Shown piece after piece: positions 1-9,350 of a stretch of DNA of 64,000 nucleotides (positions are counted from its first letter, which is position 1; the number at the start of each line of letters is the position of its first letter). Under the pieces are notes generated by a model that worked only from the letters and a program-made list of their open reading frames with translations, was not told where the DNA came from and made no database searches. A program made the position numbers and the translations under genes. Origin of the DNA: Streptomyces umbrinus (lineage in GTDB: Bacteria > Actinomycetota > Actinomycetes > Streptomycetales > Streptomycetaceae); NCBI RefSeq assembly GCF_030817415.1, contig NZ_JAUSZI010000002.1, positions 6,882,001 through 6,946,000 of the forward strand. The letters run 5' to 3'.

Positions 1-1
1 C

Positions 2-700
2 TTCCTCGCCTGCGCCGTCCGAGCCCGCAAGAACATCATGATCGCGGGCGCGACCAACGCCGGTAAGACGACGCTCCTTCGGGCGCTCGCCAACGAGATC
101 CCGCCGCACGAGCGCCTCATCACCGTCGAGCGCGCCCTGGAGCTCGGCCTCGACCAGTTCGCCGATCTGCACCCGAACGTCGTGGCGTTCGAGGAGCGGC
201 TGCCCAACTCCGAGGGCCAGGGCACCATTTCGATGGCGGAGCTGGTCCGGCGGTCGCTGCGAATGAACCCCTCGCGCGTCATCGTCGGTGAGGTCCTCGG
301 CGACGAGATCGTGACCATGCTGAACGCGATGTCCCAGGGCAACGACGGCTCGCTGTCCACGATCCACGCCAACAGCTCCAGCGAGGTCTTCAACCGTATT
401 TCCACGTACGCGCTCCAGGCCACCGAGCGGCTGCCCATCGAGGCCAGCCAGATGCTCGTCGCGGGCGCGGTGAACTTCGTCGTCTTCGTCCAGCGGCGCA
501 ACAACTACCAGACGGGCGGCCGACTCCAGCGCATGGTCACCTCCATCCGAGAGGTCAACGGCGTCGACGGGCGCGTCCTGTCCAGCGAGGTGTTCGCCGA
601 GGCGGCGGACGGCCGGATCGTGCCGCACGCGCCTCTCGCCTGCCTCGAAGACCTGATCCAGCACGGCTATCGCCTGCCCGGCGGCGGGAACTGGGGGTGA
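2..700 (+). CDS. tadA: Tad/CpaF-family secretion ATPase, C-terminal part (5' end outside window)
   Basis: This is the motor ATPase of the Tad (Flp) pilus, a type II/IV secretion NTPase that acts on the cytoplasmic face of the membrane. The reading frame is open from base 2, so the gene starts upstream; 232 residues are visible. Walker A (GATNAGKT) lies at visible residues 16-23, a Walker B region (RVIVGEVLGDE) near 90-100, and the His box (STIHANSS) near 120. The product probably powers assembly of the pilin and pseudopilins encoded just downstream. The gap to the next gene is only 7 bases, so the two are cotranscribed. The family call is firm; the pilus assignment rests on the neighbours. 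Confidence 0.93.
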   Translation, partial: FLACAVRARKNIMIAGATNAGKTTLLRALANEIPPHERLITVERALELGLDQFADLHPNVVAFEERLPNSEGQGTISMAELVRRSLRMNPSRVIVGEVLGDEIVTMLNAMSQGNDGSLSTIHANSSSEVFNRISTYALQATERLPIEASQMLVAGAVNFVVFVQRRNNYQTGGRLQRMVTSIREVNGVDGRVLSSEVFAEAADGRIVPHAPLACLEDLIQHGYRLPGGGNWG

Positions 701-707
701 GCTGACC

Positions 708-1685
708 ATGAATCTCGACGGACTCGGCTCCATGGGCGGGCTGTTCTCGACCACCGTCCTGTACGCGCTCGCGTGCGGCATCGCCGTCGGCGGCGGTCTC
801 GCGCTGTTCGCCGTCGCGGTCCGCGGACTGCCCGCCAAGCCCGAGCACGAGAAGCAGAAGGCGAGCGAACGGGCCTCCGAGCTCGTACGGTTCGCCGGCC
901 GGCGCGGTTCGATCGCGGCCGGCGCCGGCATCGTCGTCCTGCTGCTCACACGGTGGGCCGTCGCCGGAATCGCGACCGCCGTCCTCGTCTTCTTCTGGGA
1001 CAAGCTCTTCGGCGGCGCCTCCGAGGAGAAGTCCGCCATGCGCCGCGTGGAGGCCCTCGCCTCCTGGACCGAGTCGCTGCGCGACACCATCGCGGGCGCG
1101 GTCGGCCTGGAGCAGGCCATCCCCGCCTCCGCACGCGCCGCGGCACCGGTCCTGCGCCCGCACCTCGACGCCCTCGTCGACCGCCTCCGCTCCCGTACGC
1201 CGCTGCCGGAAGCCCTGCAGCAGCTCGCCGACGAGATCGACGACGCGTCCGCCGACATCATCGTGGCCGCCCTGATCCTCAACGCGCGGCTGCGCGGACC
1301 GGGTCTGCGGCAGGTCCTGGGCGCGCTGGCCAAGTCGGCGCGCGAAGAGGTCGACATGCGGCAGAGGGTCATGGCACAGCGCGCTTCGACCCGTCGCTCC
1401 GTACAGATCGTCGTCGCCGTCTCGGTCGCCTTCGTGCTCGGCCTGTCGATCTTCAACCGCGAATTCGTCGAGCCGTACGGCACGGCGGTCGGCCAGCTCG
1501 TACTCGCCTGTGTCTGCGGCCTGTTCGCGCTCGGCTTCGTATGGCTGCGCAAGCTCTCGACCATCGAGACGCCGGAACGCTTCCTGGTCCGGGACGAGGC
1601 GTCGGTCCAGTTCGTGCGTCCCCGTACGTCGTCGCCCACGCCGTCTCAGCCCCAGTCGTTGCCGGAGGAGGGGGTACGCCGATGA
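708..1685 (+). CDS. tadB: TadB-like type II secretion system F domain membrane protein
   Basis: An inner-membrane platform protein of the Tad pilus, 325 residues. Hydrophobic segments lie near residues 12-35 and 65-98. A soluble T2SSF helical domain covers about 105-225, and two further membrane helices lie at about 230-250 and 260-280. This is the usual TadB layout. The start ATG at 708 follows the ATPase stop closely (GGGGTGAGCTGACC region). The stop overlaps the next ATG (ATGA), so TadB-like and TadC-like proteins are probably made in equal amounts. The N-terminal stretch around residues 40-55 is charged and non-conserved. Confidence 0.88.
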   Translation: MNLDGLGSMGGLFSTTVLYALACGIAVGGGLALFAVAVRGLPAKPEHEKQKASERASELVRFAGRRGSIAAGAGIVVLLLTRWAVAGIATAVLVFFWDKLFGGASEEKSAMRRVEALASWTESLRDTIAGAVGLEQAIPASARAAAPVLRPHLDALVDRLRSRTPLPEALQQLADEIDDASADIIVAALILNARLRGPGLRQVLGALAKSAREEVDMRQRVMAQRASTRRSVQIVVAVSVAFVLGLSIFNREFVEPYGTAVGQLVLACVCGLFALGFVWLRKLSTIETPERFLVRDEASVQFVRPRTSSPTPSQPQSLPEEGVRR

Positions 1686-2608
1686 ACTCGACCCTGACCA
1701 TGCCCGTCGTGGTCGGCGCCGTCCTGGGCCTGGGCATCTACGCCCTCGTCCGCGCCCTGATGCCGTCCAAGCGCAGCGCGGTCTCGCAGGTCGCGCGCAT
1801 CGACGCGATGCGGGCGCGGGGAGCGGCGTACGAGTCCTCGCACCGCACCGCCGACGCGGGGCGGATCGGGACCGTACGGGCCGGAGTCGGCGCGCGCGTC
1901 TCCGAGTTCTACATGCAGCAGGGCTGGGAGCTGCGGTCACTGCGGGCCGATCTGGCCGTGCTGGACCGGAGTTGGGAGAACTTCCTCGCGACGAAGGTGC
2001 TGCTGGCGGCGGCGGGGCTGTTCTTCGGCCCGTTCATGTTCGCCGTGGTCTGGACGCTCGGCTTCGGCAGCAGCCCCGTCATCCCGGTCTGGCTCGCGCT
2101 GATGTTCGCGACCATCTTCTTCTTCCTGCCGGACCTGGAAGTTCGCAGGGACGCGGCGGAGAAGCGACGGGACCTGCGGCGCGTGATCGGCGCGTATCTG
2201 GACCTCGTGTCGATGAGCCTCGCGGGCGGCCGGGGTCTCCCGGAGGCCCTGATGGCCGCCGCCGAGGTCTCCGACGGCTGGGCCACGCAGCGCATCCGTA
2301 ATGCGCTCGCGGACGCCCGGATCACCGGCATCAGCCAGTGGCAGGCGCTCGGCTCGCTGGGCGAGGACCTGGGGGTGGAGGAACTGAAGGACCTCTCCGC
2401 CTCGTTGGCGCTGGTCGCGGACGACGGCGCGAAGGTGCGCGAGTCGCTCGCCTCCCGGGCCGAGACGATGCGGCACCGCGAACTCGCCGAGATCGAGGGC
2501 AGCGCGGGCGAGAAGTCCCAGTCGATGCTCGTCGCGCAGCTGCTGCTCTGCGCGGGCTTCCTCGTCTTCCTGATCTTCCCGGCGGCGATGCGTGTGTTCC
2601 AGGTCTGA
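1682..2608 (+). CDS. tadC: TadC-like type II secretion system F domain membrane protein
   Basis: The second inner-membrane platform component of the Tad pilus, 308 residues. The start is the ATG in the ATGA overlap with the tadB-like stop; the same frame is open further upstream, but that part is only antisense-like composition. A helix lies at residues 5-25, paired helices at about 105-150, a T2SSF domain from about 165 to 275, and a final helix at about 280-302 (LLLCAGFLVFLIFPAAM). TadC normally partners TadB to form the pilus base. The motif SLAGGRGLPEAL in the F domain matches the family. Confidence 0.88.
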   Translation: MNSTLTMPVVVGAVLGLGIYALVRALMPSKRSAVSQVARIDAMRARGAAYESSHRTADAGRIGTVRAGVGARVSEFYMQQGWELRSLRADLAVLDRSWENFLATKVLLAAAGLFFGPFMFAVVWTLGFGSSPVIPVWLALMFATIFFFLPDLEVRRDAAEKRRDLRRVIGAYLDLVSMSLAGGRGLPEALMAAAEVSDGWATQRIRNALADARITGISQWQALGSLGEDLGVEELKDLSASLALVADDGAKVRESLASRAETMRHRELAEIEGSAGEKSQSMLVAQLLLCAGFLVFLIFPAAMRVFQV

Positions 2609-2681
2609 CTCCGGCACCGACAACTGCATCCTCGAACTGCTCTGAAATGACTCGAGAACTGTCTTGAGAGGACAACTCACC

Positions 2682-2933
2682 ATGAACGGACGGAACTTCA
2701 GCACCGGGATCCCGGGGGTGGACTTCCTGATCACCTTCCTCCAGGGGCGGGTGCAGCGTGCCCGCTCCGGCGAGCTCGACCGTGGTGCGTCCGCGGTGGA
2801 GTGGGTCATCATCTCGGCGGTCGTCGTGGCGATCGTCGGTGTGGTCGCCGCGATCATCAACGCCGCGCTGAGCGACGGCGCCAACAAGGTCGGCGACTGC
2901 ATCAAGGGCGCGGACGCGGGCAGCACCTGCTGA
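2682..2933 (+). CDS. Small Flp-like pilin
   Basis: An 83-residue pilin candidate. A hydrophilic leader of about 36 residues is followed by a type IV prepilin site of the G|xxxxE class (RG|ASAVEW, Glu at +5) and one long hydrophobic helix (VIISAVVVAIVGVVAAII). It would be cut by the A24 prepilin peptidase encoded at 16998 and assembled by the Tad motor. I chose ATG 2682 because GAGAGGA sits about 10 bases before it; a TTG at 2664 in the same frame is embedded in that ribosome site. Two cysteines near the C-terminus could form a disulfide. The leader is long compared with proteobacterial Flp pilins, as is common in actinobacteria. Confidence 0.82.
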   Translation: MNGRNFSTGIPGVDFLITFLQGRVQRARSGELDRGASAVEWVIISAVVVAIVGVVAAIINAALSDGANKVGDCIKGADAGSTC

Positions 2934-2982
2934 TTCCGCTTCCGACTGTCTTCTCTCTCATATCTCTCATACGGGGTAACTG

Positions 2983-3426
2983 GTGAGCGTACGACGCTGG
3001 GTACGCCGCCGGGTGGAGGCCGCCTCCACCCGCGGCGACTCCGGCATGACCGCGATCGAGTTCGTGCTGCTCACGCCCGTGCTCTTCTTCATGATCTTCG
3101 CCACCGTGCAGTTCGCGCTGTACTTCTTCGCCGACCACGTCGCCCAGGCGGCGGCCCAGGCCGGCGCCCGCAAGGCCCGCGCGACTGCCGACGAACAGCC
3201 GGGCGCTTGGCGGGGCGAGGCACGGGACGTCGTCGACAGCTACATCGCGCAGTTGGGGCCGCAGTTGGTGCTCTCCCCGAACGTGGAGATGCTCCAGCCG
3301 GAGCAGAACACGGTGGGCGTGGAGATCACGGCGAAGGTGCCGTCGGTGTTCCCCGGGCTGGACCTCACGGTGCACGCGCAGTCGGTGGGGCCGGTGGAGC
3401 GGTTCGTCGAGGAGGACGGGAACTAG
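2983..3426 (+). CDS. tadE: TadE-like pseudopilin
   Basis: A 147-residue minor pilin. It has a basic N-terminus (VRRWVRRRV), a prepilin-like cleavage motif (SG|MTAIEF, Glu at +5), one membrane helix (about residues 26-48) and an extracytoplasmic domain of about 95 residues. It starts with GTG 2983. TadE proteins are processed by the Tad prepilin peptidase and influence pilus assembly or secretion. Its stop TAG directly abuts the ATG of the next gene, with no spacer, so translation is coupled. Confidence 0.85.
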   Translation: MSVRRWVRRRVEAASTRGDSGMTAIEFVLLTPVLFFMIFATVQFALYFFADHVAQAAAQAGARKARATADEQPGAWRGEARDVVDSYIAQLGPQLVLSPNVEMLQPEQNTVGVEITAKVPSVFPGLDLTVHAQSVGPVERFVEEDGN

Positions 3427-3882
3427 ATGCGCGCTCTCGTACGCCGCCGGGTTCTGGCCCTGGTCCTGGCCGTTCGTGGCAGCCGCGGTGGCGGCGACCG
3501 TGGGCTGTCCACCGTCGAGGTGGTGATCCTGGCGCCGGTGATGATCCTCTTCATCCTGGTGCTGGTGGCTTTCGGACAACTGGTGGACGGACGAGGGGCG
3601 ATCGACGGGGCGGCCAGGGACGCGGCTCGATCCGGGTCGCTCCAGCGGGATGTGGCCTCGGCGATGGCGGAGGCGCAGAAGGCGGCGGACGCCGACCTGG
3701 CGGACGTCTGCTCCGGCGCGGTGACGGTGAACAAGACGAGCGCCGGTTTCGAGGACGCCGACCTGTTCACGGTCGAGGTCAGCTGCGAGGTACGCGGCCT
3801 GGCCATGCTCGGCCTGGATGTCCCGACCCGGCTGACGGCGTCGTTCACCTCGCCGCTGGACCCTTTCAAGAGGAAGGCGTGA
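3427..3882 (+). CDS. TadE/TadF-like pseudopilin
   Basis: A 151-residue paralogue of the preceding protein. A basic stretch is followed by the prepilin motif RG...LSTVEVVIL (Glu at +5), a hydrophobic helix of about 20 residues and a periplasm-facing domain. Two cysteines in the exported domain (CSGAVT and SCEV) could pair. The ATG at 3427 immediately follows the previous stop. Its own stop overlaps the GTG of the next gene (GTGA). It is most likely a minor pilin of the same pilus; TadE and TadF cannot be told apart by eye. Confidence 0.82.
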   Translation: MRALVRRRVLALVLAVRGSRGGGDRGLSTVEVVILAPVMILFILVLVAFGQLVDGRGAIDGAARDAARSGSLQRDVASAMAEAQKAADADLADVCSGAVTVNKTSAGFEDADLFTVEVSCEVRGLAMLGLDVPTRLTASFTSPLDPFKRKA

Positions 3883-4382
3883 CGGGGCGGATGGGGGTGC
3901 TGATGGATACGGCCGGACGCGTCGCAGGAGCCGTACGCTCCTGGACGGACGCACGCCGCGCACGCCTCGACGACCGGGGGTCGGGCGCCGGAGCGGTGAT
4001 CATCTTCGCGCTCGTGTTCCTGTCGCTGTCGGCCTTCGTCATCGACGGCGGCCTGTCCATCTCCAAGCGCGAGCGCGCCGCCGACATCGCGGAACAGGCC
4101 GCCCGCTACGCCGCCCAGGACGTGGACCTGGAGGAGCTGTACGAGAACGACGGCGGCGGCGCCCCCATCCTCTTCGAGAACTGCGGCGCCCGGGTCAAGG
4201 CCTTCGCCCAGGAAATGGGCATGACCGGCGCGGACATCGCCGCCACCCACTGCGTCGCCGCCAACGCCGACGAGGTCGAGGTGGAGGTCCAGCTCACGTA
4301 CTCGCCGGTCTTCACGGGGATGTTCTACGGCGGGGACGTGACCGTCCGGGGGCGGGCGGTTGCCGAGAACGAGGTCGGCTGA
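3879..4382 (+). CDS. TadG-like pilus-assembly protein
   Basis: A 167-residue protein. After about 33 residues comes a Tad-like N-terminal membrane helix (GAGAVIIFALVFLSLSAFVI followed by DGG), then an exported domain with two cysteines (ENCGAR, ATHCVA). The helix followed by D-GG and an alternating helical stretch is typical of the TadE/TadG 'Flp pilus-assembly' N-terminus. It lacks the von Willebrand factor domain of long TadG proteins, so it is a short version. GTG 3879 overlaps the preceding TGA by four bases; ATG 3891 and ATG 3903 are in-frame alternatives. It is the last gene of the visible pilus operon. Confidence 0.8.
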   Translation: MTGRMGVLMDTAGRVAGAVRSWTDARRARLDDRGSGAGAVIIFALVFLSLSAFVIDGGLSISKRERAADIAEQAARYAAQDVDLEELYENDGGGAPILFENCGARVKAFAQEMGMTGADIAATHCVAANADEVEVEVQLTYSPVFTGMFYGGDVTVRGRAVAENEVG

Positions 4383-4389
4383 CGGAGTG

Positions 4390-4406
4390 GGCCGACGGGG
4401 TCGGCC
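4390..4406. terminator. Short hairpin between convergent genes
   Basis: GGCCGAC-GGG-GTCGGCC forms a perfect 7-bp stem just after the pilus operon stop. Related GGCCGACG blocks repeat three times in the following 40 bases. The position between the rightward pilus operon and the leftward WXG100-like gene suits a terminator, but there is no U-tract. Confidence 0.35.
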
Positions 4407-4479
4407 GACGAGGCGGGCCGACGGCGTGGGTGGCGAGGCCGGCTGAGGCTCGGGCGCTCGCCCACGCGGGCGGGACGGC

Positions 4480-4815
4480 CTACTTGCCGCCGCCGCCCTC
4501 CTTGCCGCCCTTGCCGTCGGACTTCACGCCCTCGGAGACCTGCTTGGCCAGGTCGTCGTCCAGCTTCTTGAACTCCCGGACGATCGCCTCGGACATCTGG
4601 GCCAGCGCGTCGAGCTGCTGGTTGATGTCCTCGCGGCCGTCCTCCCAGTTGGACTCGAAGTCCTCCAGCTTGTCGTAGACGCCGCCGTCGCCGATGTCGT
4701 CCTTGTAGGACTCGAAGAGCTTCTTGGTGTGGTTCATCCGCGTCTTGATGTCACGCAGCCGGGTGCCGTAGTCCTCCAGCTCACTGAGCGGCAGCGCGAG
4801 GTCGGGCTTGCCCAT
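4480..4815 (-). CDS. WXG100-like small helical protein
   Basis: A 111-residue, highly charged, predicted all-helical protein. A central W-E-D-G turn (in FESNWEDGR, about residues 55-60) splits two long helices, the hairpin layout of ESX/WXG100 proteins secreted by type VII systems. The C-terminus is a flexible Lys/Gly tail (GGKEGGGGK). The start ATG at 4815 is preceded by AGGGGGAA at a good distance; the longer open frame upstream lacks coding character. It lies next to a broken companion gene and the secreted RHS protein, as small WXG proteins often do in polymorphic-toxin loci. No type VII core gene is in this window, so secretion is an inference. Confidence 0.6.
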   Translation of the reverse strand: MGKPDLALPLSELEDYGTRLRDIKTRMNHTKKLFESYKDDIGDGGVYDKLEDFESNWEDGREDINQQLDALAQMSEAIVREFKKLDDDLAKQVSEGVKSDGKGGKEGGGGK

Positions 4816-4871
4816 GTGCGTTCCCCCTGTGGTGTCCGTGCCTCGGCGGCTTGTGCCTGTGCAAGTGATGT

Positions 4872-5599
4872 CTACACGAAACGGAAGGTACCCGTCACCG
4901 CGTCGAAGATGTCGTGGAATGCCTCGGCCAGGTCGAGGACCGGGCTGGCACAGGAGACGAGCACGACATGGTCGGCGGTTCCGGGGACCGGGATGTACGT
5001 CTGGGTCAGGATCATGCGCAGGGTGCGGGTGTCGCCCTTGGCCACGTGCACGTCCTCGACGCCGTACGCGCGGGCGGCAGGGCCGACTTCGGGTATCTCG
5101 ACGGTCGTTACCCTCCGCCAGGCGTCGTTCTCGCGGCGGGGCGTGATCGTTCGAAGACTGTCGGCGATGGCGCGCGGGTCGGTGGAGAGGGCCGATCCCT
5201 GCATGCTCCTCGCCCCCAGGACGGACACCGTGCCGTCGCAGACAGGGGCACACCCTCGACGTTCTCAGTCATGCAGCCCGTGCAGAGCGCACCGGAGTCG
5301 TGGGCGTCCTTGGCCATTCTGCGGAGCAGGTTCGTCATGTCGGTGCGGTAAGGAGCAAGTTCGGGAGCCTCACGTCCCCGCTCATCCGCCAGCCTGCGGA
5401 TGGTCGCGTCCCGTCCCTCGGGGCGGATGTTGAACTCCCACCAGGTTTCCGGTACCGACAGCGAAATGCCAACCGGGGTGACAGCGGAGCTCTGCCGGTC
5501 CTGCTTCGACCGGGCGACAGGGACCCCGGACCAATCGTCCAAGCTCGGCTGCGCCCTCCCACCTCCCACCGGAGATTCTCCGTCCACAGGTGAACTCAT
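4872..5599 (-). pseudogene. Frameshifted conserved hypothetical protein
   Basis: Two reading frames together give one protein of about 242 residues. The N-terminal part runs from ATG 5599 to about 5235 and includes SLSVPETWWEFNI and RRMAKDAHDSGAL. The C-terminal part runs from about 5235 to the stop at 4872 and includes TDPRAIADSLRTITPRRE, VEIPEVGPAARAYGVEDV and VSCASPVLDLAEAFHDIFD. The frames join in a GCGACGGCACGGTG run. Adding one base (GCC ACG GTG) restores a continuous LSATATVSVLGA, so this is a single-base deletion or a sequencing error. The protein ends seven codons' worth of bases before the WXG100-like leader and probably worked with that gene. Function unknown. Confidence 0.6.
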
Positions 5600-5974
5600 C
5601 GCTTCGCCACCGCCGCACCCGCGTGCTGCATTCGATGCTGCGTCAGACAGAGCGTGGCTGATGTTCGTTGTCGAGGCGCGTCTCTGTGTCTCTGCATATG
5701 TCATTCCGCTATGCCGTACGGATCGGCATTGATCGCAGGCGCGGCTTGAGGTGTCCGTGCCCTGGCGGTCTGCAGGAGATGTTCCGAGTCACGGGCCTCG
5801 CGTGCCCGCCGACCGGCGTGTCCGGGTGTCGGCAAAGGCTGGTACTGGTCGTCGGGTGCCGGACATGGAAATTGACTTTGGGGGAACGGACATGCGTTCG
5901 AATCTTGCATGGTGGATGCTGCGTGGATCCAGTGCCCAACGGGGCCGCTGGTGTTCACTTTCCCTGGGGGGGAA

Positions 5975-8900
5975 ATGTCGCATTCACGTCTACGCGGCCA
6001 TGCGCAGTTCGGGCCCAGACACGCTCTGGTGGCGGCCGTGGCCGCACTGTCGCTGGCCGCGGCCGCTGCTCCGGCCCTCGCCGATCCGGTCACCGAGCCG
6101 GCGGATCCCAAGCCCGTCTCCGCCTGGGGCAAGGGCGGCACCCCGGCGAAGATGCCGGAGGTGAAGGTCGGCGAGACCAGGCCGACGGCCCCGGTCCCCG
6201 AGGCACCGCTGACCTCGGAGCGCGCCGAGTGGCGCGAGGCCCAGGAGCAGCGCGCCACCACCACATCCGCCGCCGAGCGTTCGGCCGGCACGGCCGCCGT
6301 CGCGGACGAGGCGGCGCTGGCCGCCTACGTGCCCGAGGGCCAGGGCGACGTGCCCTGGCACGAGACCACCGACTTCCGCATCACCGACTCCCTGGTCGCG
6401 ACCGTCGACTACTCCAACGGCAACCTCAGACTCGCCGGCACGGACTTCGACGTCGCCGGCGCGGGCCAGAAACTCGGGCTGGCCCGCACCTACAACTCCC
6501 TGGACGCCCCCTGGGGCAAGGTCTCCCAGCGCTGGTGGCAGACCTACGAGCGCTACGCGCAGATCAGCGCCACCGATGTCGTCATCTACGACGCGACCGG
6601 CAACTCGCTCACGTTCACGAAGAACCCCGACGGCACGTACAAGACGCCGACCGGCTACTCGAAGGACCTCAAGGCCGGCACGAACGGCACCTTCACCCTC
6701 ACCGACCGGAAGTCGGGGGTGAAGGACACCTACAACGCCTCGGGCACCCTGACGAAGGTCACGGACAAGAACGAGGGCGTCATCACCGTCGACCAGCACG
6801 ACGAGGGCACCGAGCACAAGGGCTTCAAGATCACCGAGACCCGCTCGGGCCGCTGGGTCGACCTGCTCAGGACCAACGCCTCGCAGTGGCAGGCCAAGGA
6901 CCACACCGGCCGTACCGCCGTCTTCGACCTCAACCCGGCCGGCGATCTGGCGAAGACAACGGACACCGAGGGCAAAGCCACCGTCTTCGGCTACGACTCC
7001 TCCCGCCGCCTCACCAAGATCACCACCCCCGAAGGCCGCGTCACCGTCTTCACCTACGACGCCGCCAACCGCGTCATCTCCATGCTGCGCGCCACTCAGC
7101 TCAACGGGGCGCCGACGGGGCCGACGTACACCTACGCCTACAGCGCCACCGACCCCAAGGCGGCCGGCACCACCACGGTCACCGACCCCGAGACCAACCC
7201 CACGAAGTACGTCCACGACGCCAACGGCCGGATGGACAACGTCACCGACGCCCTCACCCACTCCCGCCCGCGCAGCTACGACGCGAACAACAACATCGAA
7301 AGCGCGACCGACGCGTCGGGTGTCGGCGGTCCCGGCGGCGTCGGCCAGGTCACCAAGTACGAGTGGGACGCACGGAACAACAACCTCTCCGCCACGCTGC
7401 CCACCGGGGCGAGCGCTGTCACCTCGTACCAGACCGTGGCGGGCACCGACCTGCCCGGCACCCTCACCACTCCGGACGGGGACAAGACCACCAACGACTA
7501 CGACACGGCCGGCAACATCCTGTCGATCGCCACGAGCGGGAGTGCGGGCCGCACGGACACCTTCGAGTACAACAAGGCCACCCCGACCTGCGGCGGCTTC
7601 GAGGGCCAGCGCTGCAAGGCCACGACGAAGCTCACCGCGTCGAAGTCGGTGAGTACCGCCTTCGAGTACGACACCCAGGGCAACCTCAGGAAGGTCACCC
7701 CGCCCGCACCGCTGAACACCACCCCCACCGCCTACACCTACGACGCCCTGGGCCGCACCGAAACCGCCGTCGACGGCCGCGGCATCAAGTCGGTGTACGT
7801 CTACGACGACCGTGATCGCGTCAAGACGGTCTCCACGACCAACACCACCGTCACCTACACCTACGACGGCGACGGCAACCTCAAGCAGCGCACCGATGAC
7901 ATCGGCACGGTGAAGTACGACTTCGACCCGCTCTCCCGCGAGACGGTGCGCACCCTTGCCGACGGCTCCCAGACCGTCCTGGCCTACACGCCGGCCGGGA
8001 ACGTCGACACGTTCACCGACCCCACCGGCACGATCGACTACACGTGGGATGCGGCGAACAACCTCAAGTCCCTCAAGGACCAGGCCGGCCGCACCACCGC
8101 CTACGAGTACGACAAGAACGACTTCCGCAAGAAGACGACCTACCCCGGCGGCACTGTCCAGGCGGTGGAGCCGGACGAGTCGGGCCGCCCCAAGACGATC
8201 AAGGCCACGTCGTCCAAGGGCACCCTGGTCAGCCTTGCTTACACCTACAAGTACGGCGCCGACAAGGACGGGTCGAAGATCCGCACCTCGACCGACGCGG
8301 CCTCCGGCATGAAGACGACGTACACCTACGACACCGCGGGCCGTTTCCACTACGCCAAGGAGGAGAAGGGCACCACGCTGAACTCCTCCTGGCAGTACTG
8401 CTACGACCTGGCCGGGAACCTCACCTCCCAGGGCATCGACCCCGGCTGCCCCCGCGGCACCACCTACACCTACAACGACGCCCAGCAGCTCACGTCGAAG
8501 AACGGCTCGACCGCGAACTGGTCCTACGACAAGGCCGGCAACGAGACGGCAGGCGCCTCCACCCCTGAGGAAACCCGCACCGCTGAGAAGTGGTCGGACT
8601 TCTCCCAGCTCACCTCACTCACCGTCGGCGGCAAGACCTACGCCGGCGAGTACGGCTCCACCGACTCCAGCGAACGCCACCGCCTGGGCGACACCTACTT
8701 CCACCCCGGCCCCACCGGCCTGGCGGCGGAGTCAACGGCCGGTGTCGACACAGGATTTGTTCGTGAGCCTGCGGGCACGCTGAACTCCATGACCCGCAGT
8801 GGCCAGGCGTACTACTACCTCACCGACGCCCTCGGCTCCGTCGTCGCACTCGCCGACGAGACGGGTACGAAGGTGAACTCGTACTCCTACAGCCCCCGCG

Positions 8901-9319
8901 GCGTCATCCGAGCGGCAACCACGGAGAAGGCCGGCGTGAGCCAGCCCTACCGGTTCGCCGGCGGCCACCAGGACCCCACCGGCCTGTACCACCTCGGTGC
9001 CCGGTACTACGACACCAACATCGGCCGCTTCACCCAGACCGACCCCTCCGGCCTGGAGAAGAACCCCTACCTCTACGCCGACGGTGACCCCGTCAACAGA
9101 ATCGACCCGACGGGGTTGTGGGACTGGGCCAAGTTCACGAGTAAGACCGTCGGCACGGGAGTTGCTGGTGCGGGCGGGGGCTGCGCCGCGGGGGCTCTCG
9201 CAACGATTTGGGGAGGCCCCACGGCCCTGGCCGGCTGTGGCATGGGGGCCGCCACTGGCGGGGCAGGTGGCCTGATCACTGGGGCCGTTGACTACACCTG
9301 GTCAGAAATATTCGGCTGA
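5975..9319 (+). CDS. Secreted RHS/YD-repeat protein with Gly/Ala-rich C-terminal tip
   Basis: A 1114-residue exported RHS protein, a shell-forming toxin carrier. ATG 5975 gives a good signal peptide (basic start, hydrophobic core, cleavage after APALA at residue 36). The frame is open to 5909, but that would bury the signal sequence. The next 400 residues hold an N-terminal region with TYNSLDAPWG. About 20 YD-type repeats (TYDAANRV, TYDALGRT, TYDGDGNL, SYDKAGNE) follow. The hyperconserved core-closing block GARYYDTNIGRFTQTDPSG sits near residue 1007 and DPTGL near 1044. After DPTGL only about 66 residues remain, rich in Gly and Ala with two cysteines and no recognisable nuclease fold. This tip is the presumptive variable toxin module; membrane activity is a guess from composition. 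Confidence 0.88.
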   Translation: MSHSRLRGHAQFGPRHALVAAVAALSLAAAAAPALADPVTEPADPKPVSAWGKGGTPAKMPEVKVGETRPTAPVPEAPLTSERAEWREAQEQRATTTSAAERSAGTAAVADEAALAAYVPEGQGDVPWHETTDFRITDSLVATVDYSNGNLRLAGTDFDVAGAGQKLGLARTYNSLDAPWGKVSQRWWQTYERYAQISATDVVIYDATGNSLTFTKNPDGTYKTPTGYSKDLKAGTNGTFTLTDRKSGVKDTYNASGTLTKVTDKNEGVITVDQHDEGTEHKGFKITETRSGRWVDLLRTNASQWQAKDHTGRTAVFDLNPAGDLAKTTDTEGKATVFGYDSSRRLTKITTPEGRVTVFTYDAANRVISMLRATQLNGAPTGPTYTYAYSATDPKAAGTTTVTDPETNPTKYVHDANGRMDNVTDALTHSRPRSYDANNNIESATDASGVGGPGGVGQVTKYEWDARNNNLSATLPTGASAVTSYQTVAGTDLPGTLTTPDGDKTTNDYDTAGNILSIATSGSAGRTDTFEYNKATPTCGGFEGQRCKATTKLTASKSVSTAFEYDTQGNLRKVTPPAPLNTTPTAYTYDALGRTETAVDGRGIKSVYVYDDRDRVKTVSTTNTTVTYTYDGDGNLKQRTDDIGTVKYDFDPLSRETVRTLADGSQTVLAYTPAGNVDTFTDPTGTIDYTWDAANNLKSLKDQAGRTTAYEYDKNDFRKKTTYPGGTVQAVEPDESGRPKTIKATSSKGTLVSLAYTYKYGADKDGSKIRTSTDAASGMKTTYTYDTAGRFHYAKEEKGTTLNSSWQYCYDLAGNLTSQGIDPGCPRGTTYTYNDAQQLTSKNGSTANWSYDKAGNETAGASTPEETRTAEKWSDFSQLTSLTVGGKTYAGEYGSTDSSERHRLGDTYFHPGPTGLAAESTAGVDTGFVREPAGTLNSMTRSGQAYYYLTDALGSVVALADETGTKVNSYSYSPRGVIRAATTEKAGVSQPYRFAGGHQDPTGLYHLGARYYDTNIGRFTQTDPSGLEKNPYLYADGDPVNRIDPTGLWDWAKFTSKTVGTGVAGAGGGCAAGALATIWGGPTALAGCGMGAATGGAGGLITGAVDYTWSEIFG

Positions 9320-9350
9320 GCCGGTGCCTCACGATAAGAAGTAGGGGAAA

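Noticed and set aside
5705..5974. ATG 5892 with GGGGGAACGGAC ribosome site before the RHS gene
   Set aside because: Its frame differs from the RHS frame and encodes Trp/Arg-rich sequence without a family. It could be a leader peptide, but nothing supports that beyond the ribosome site.
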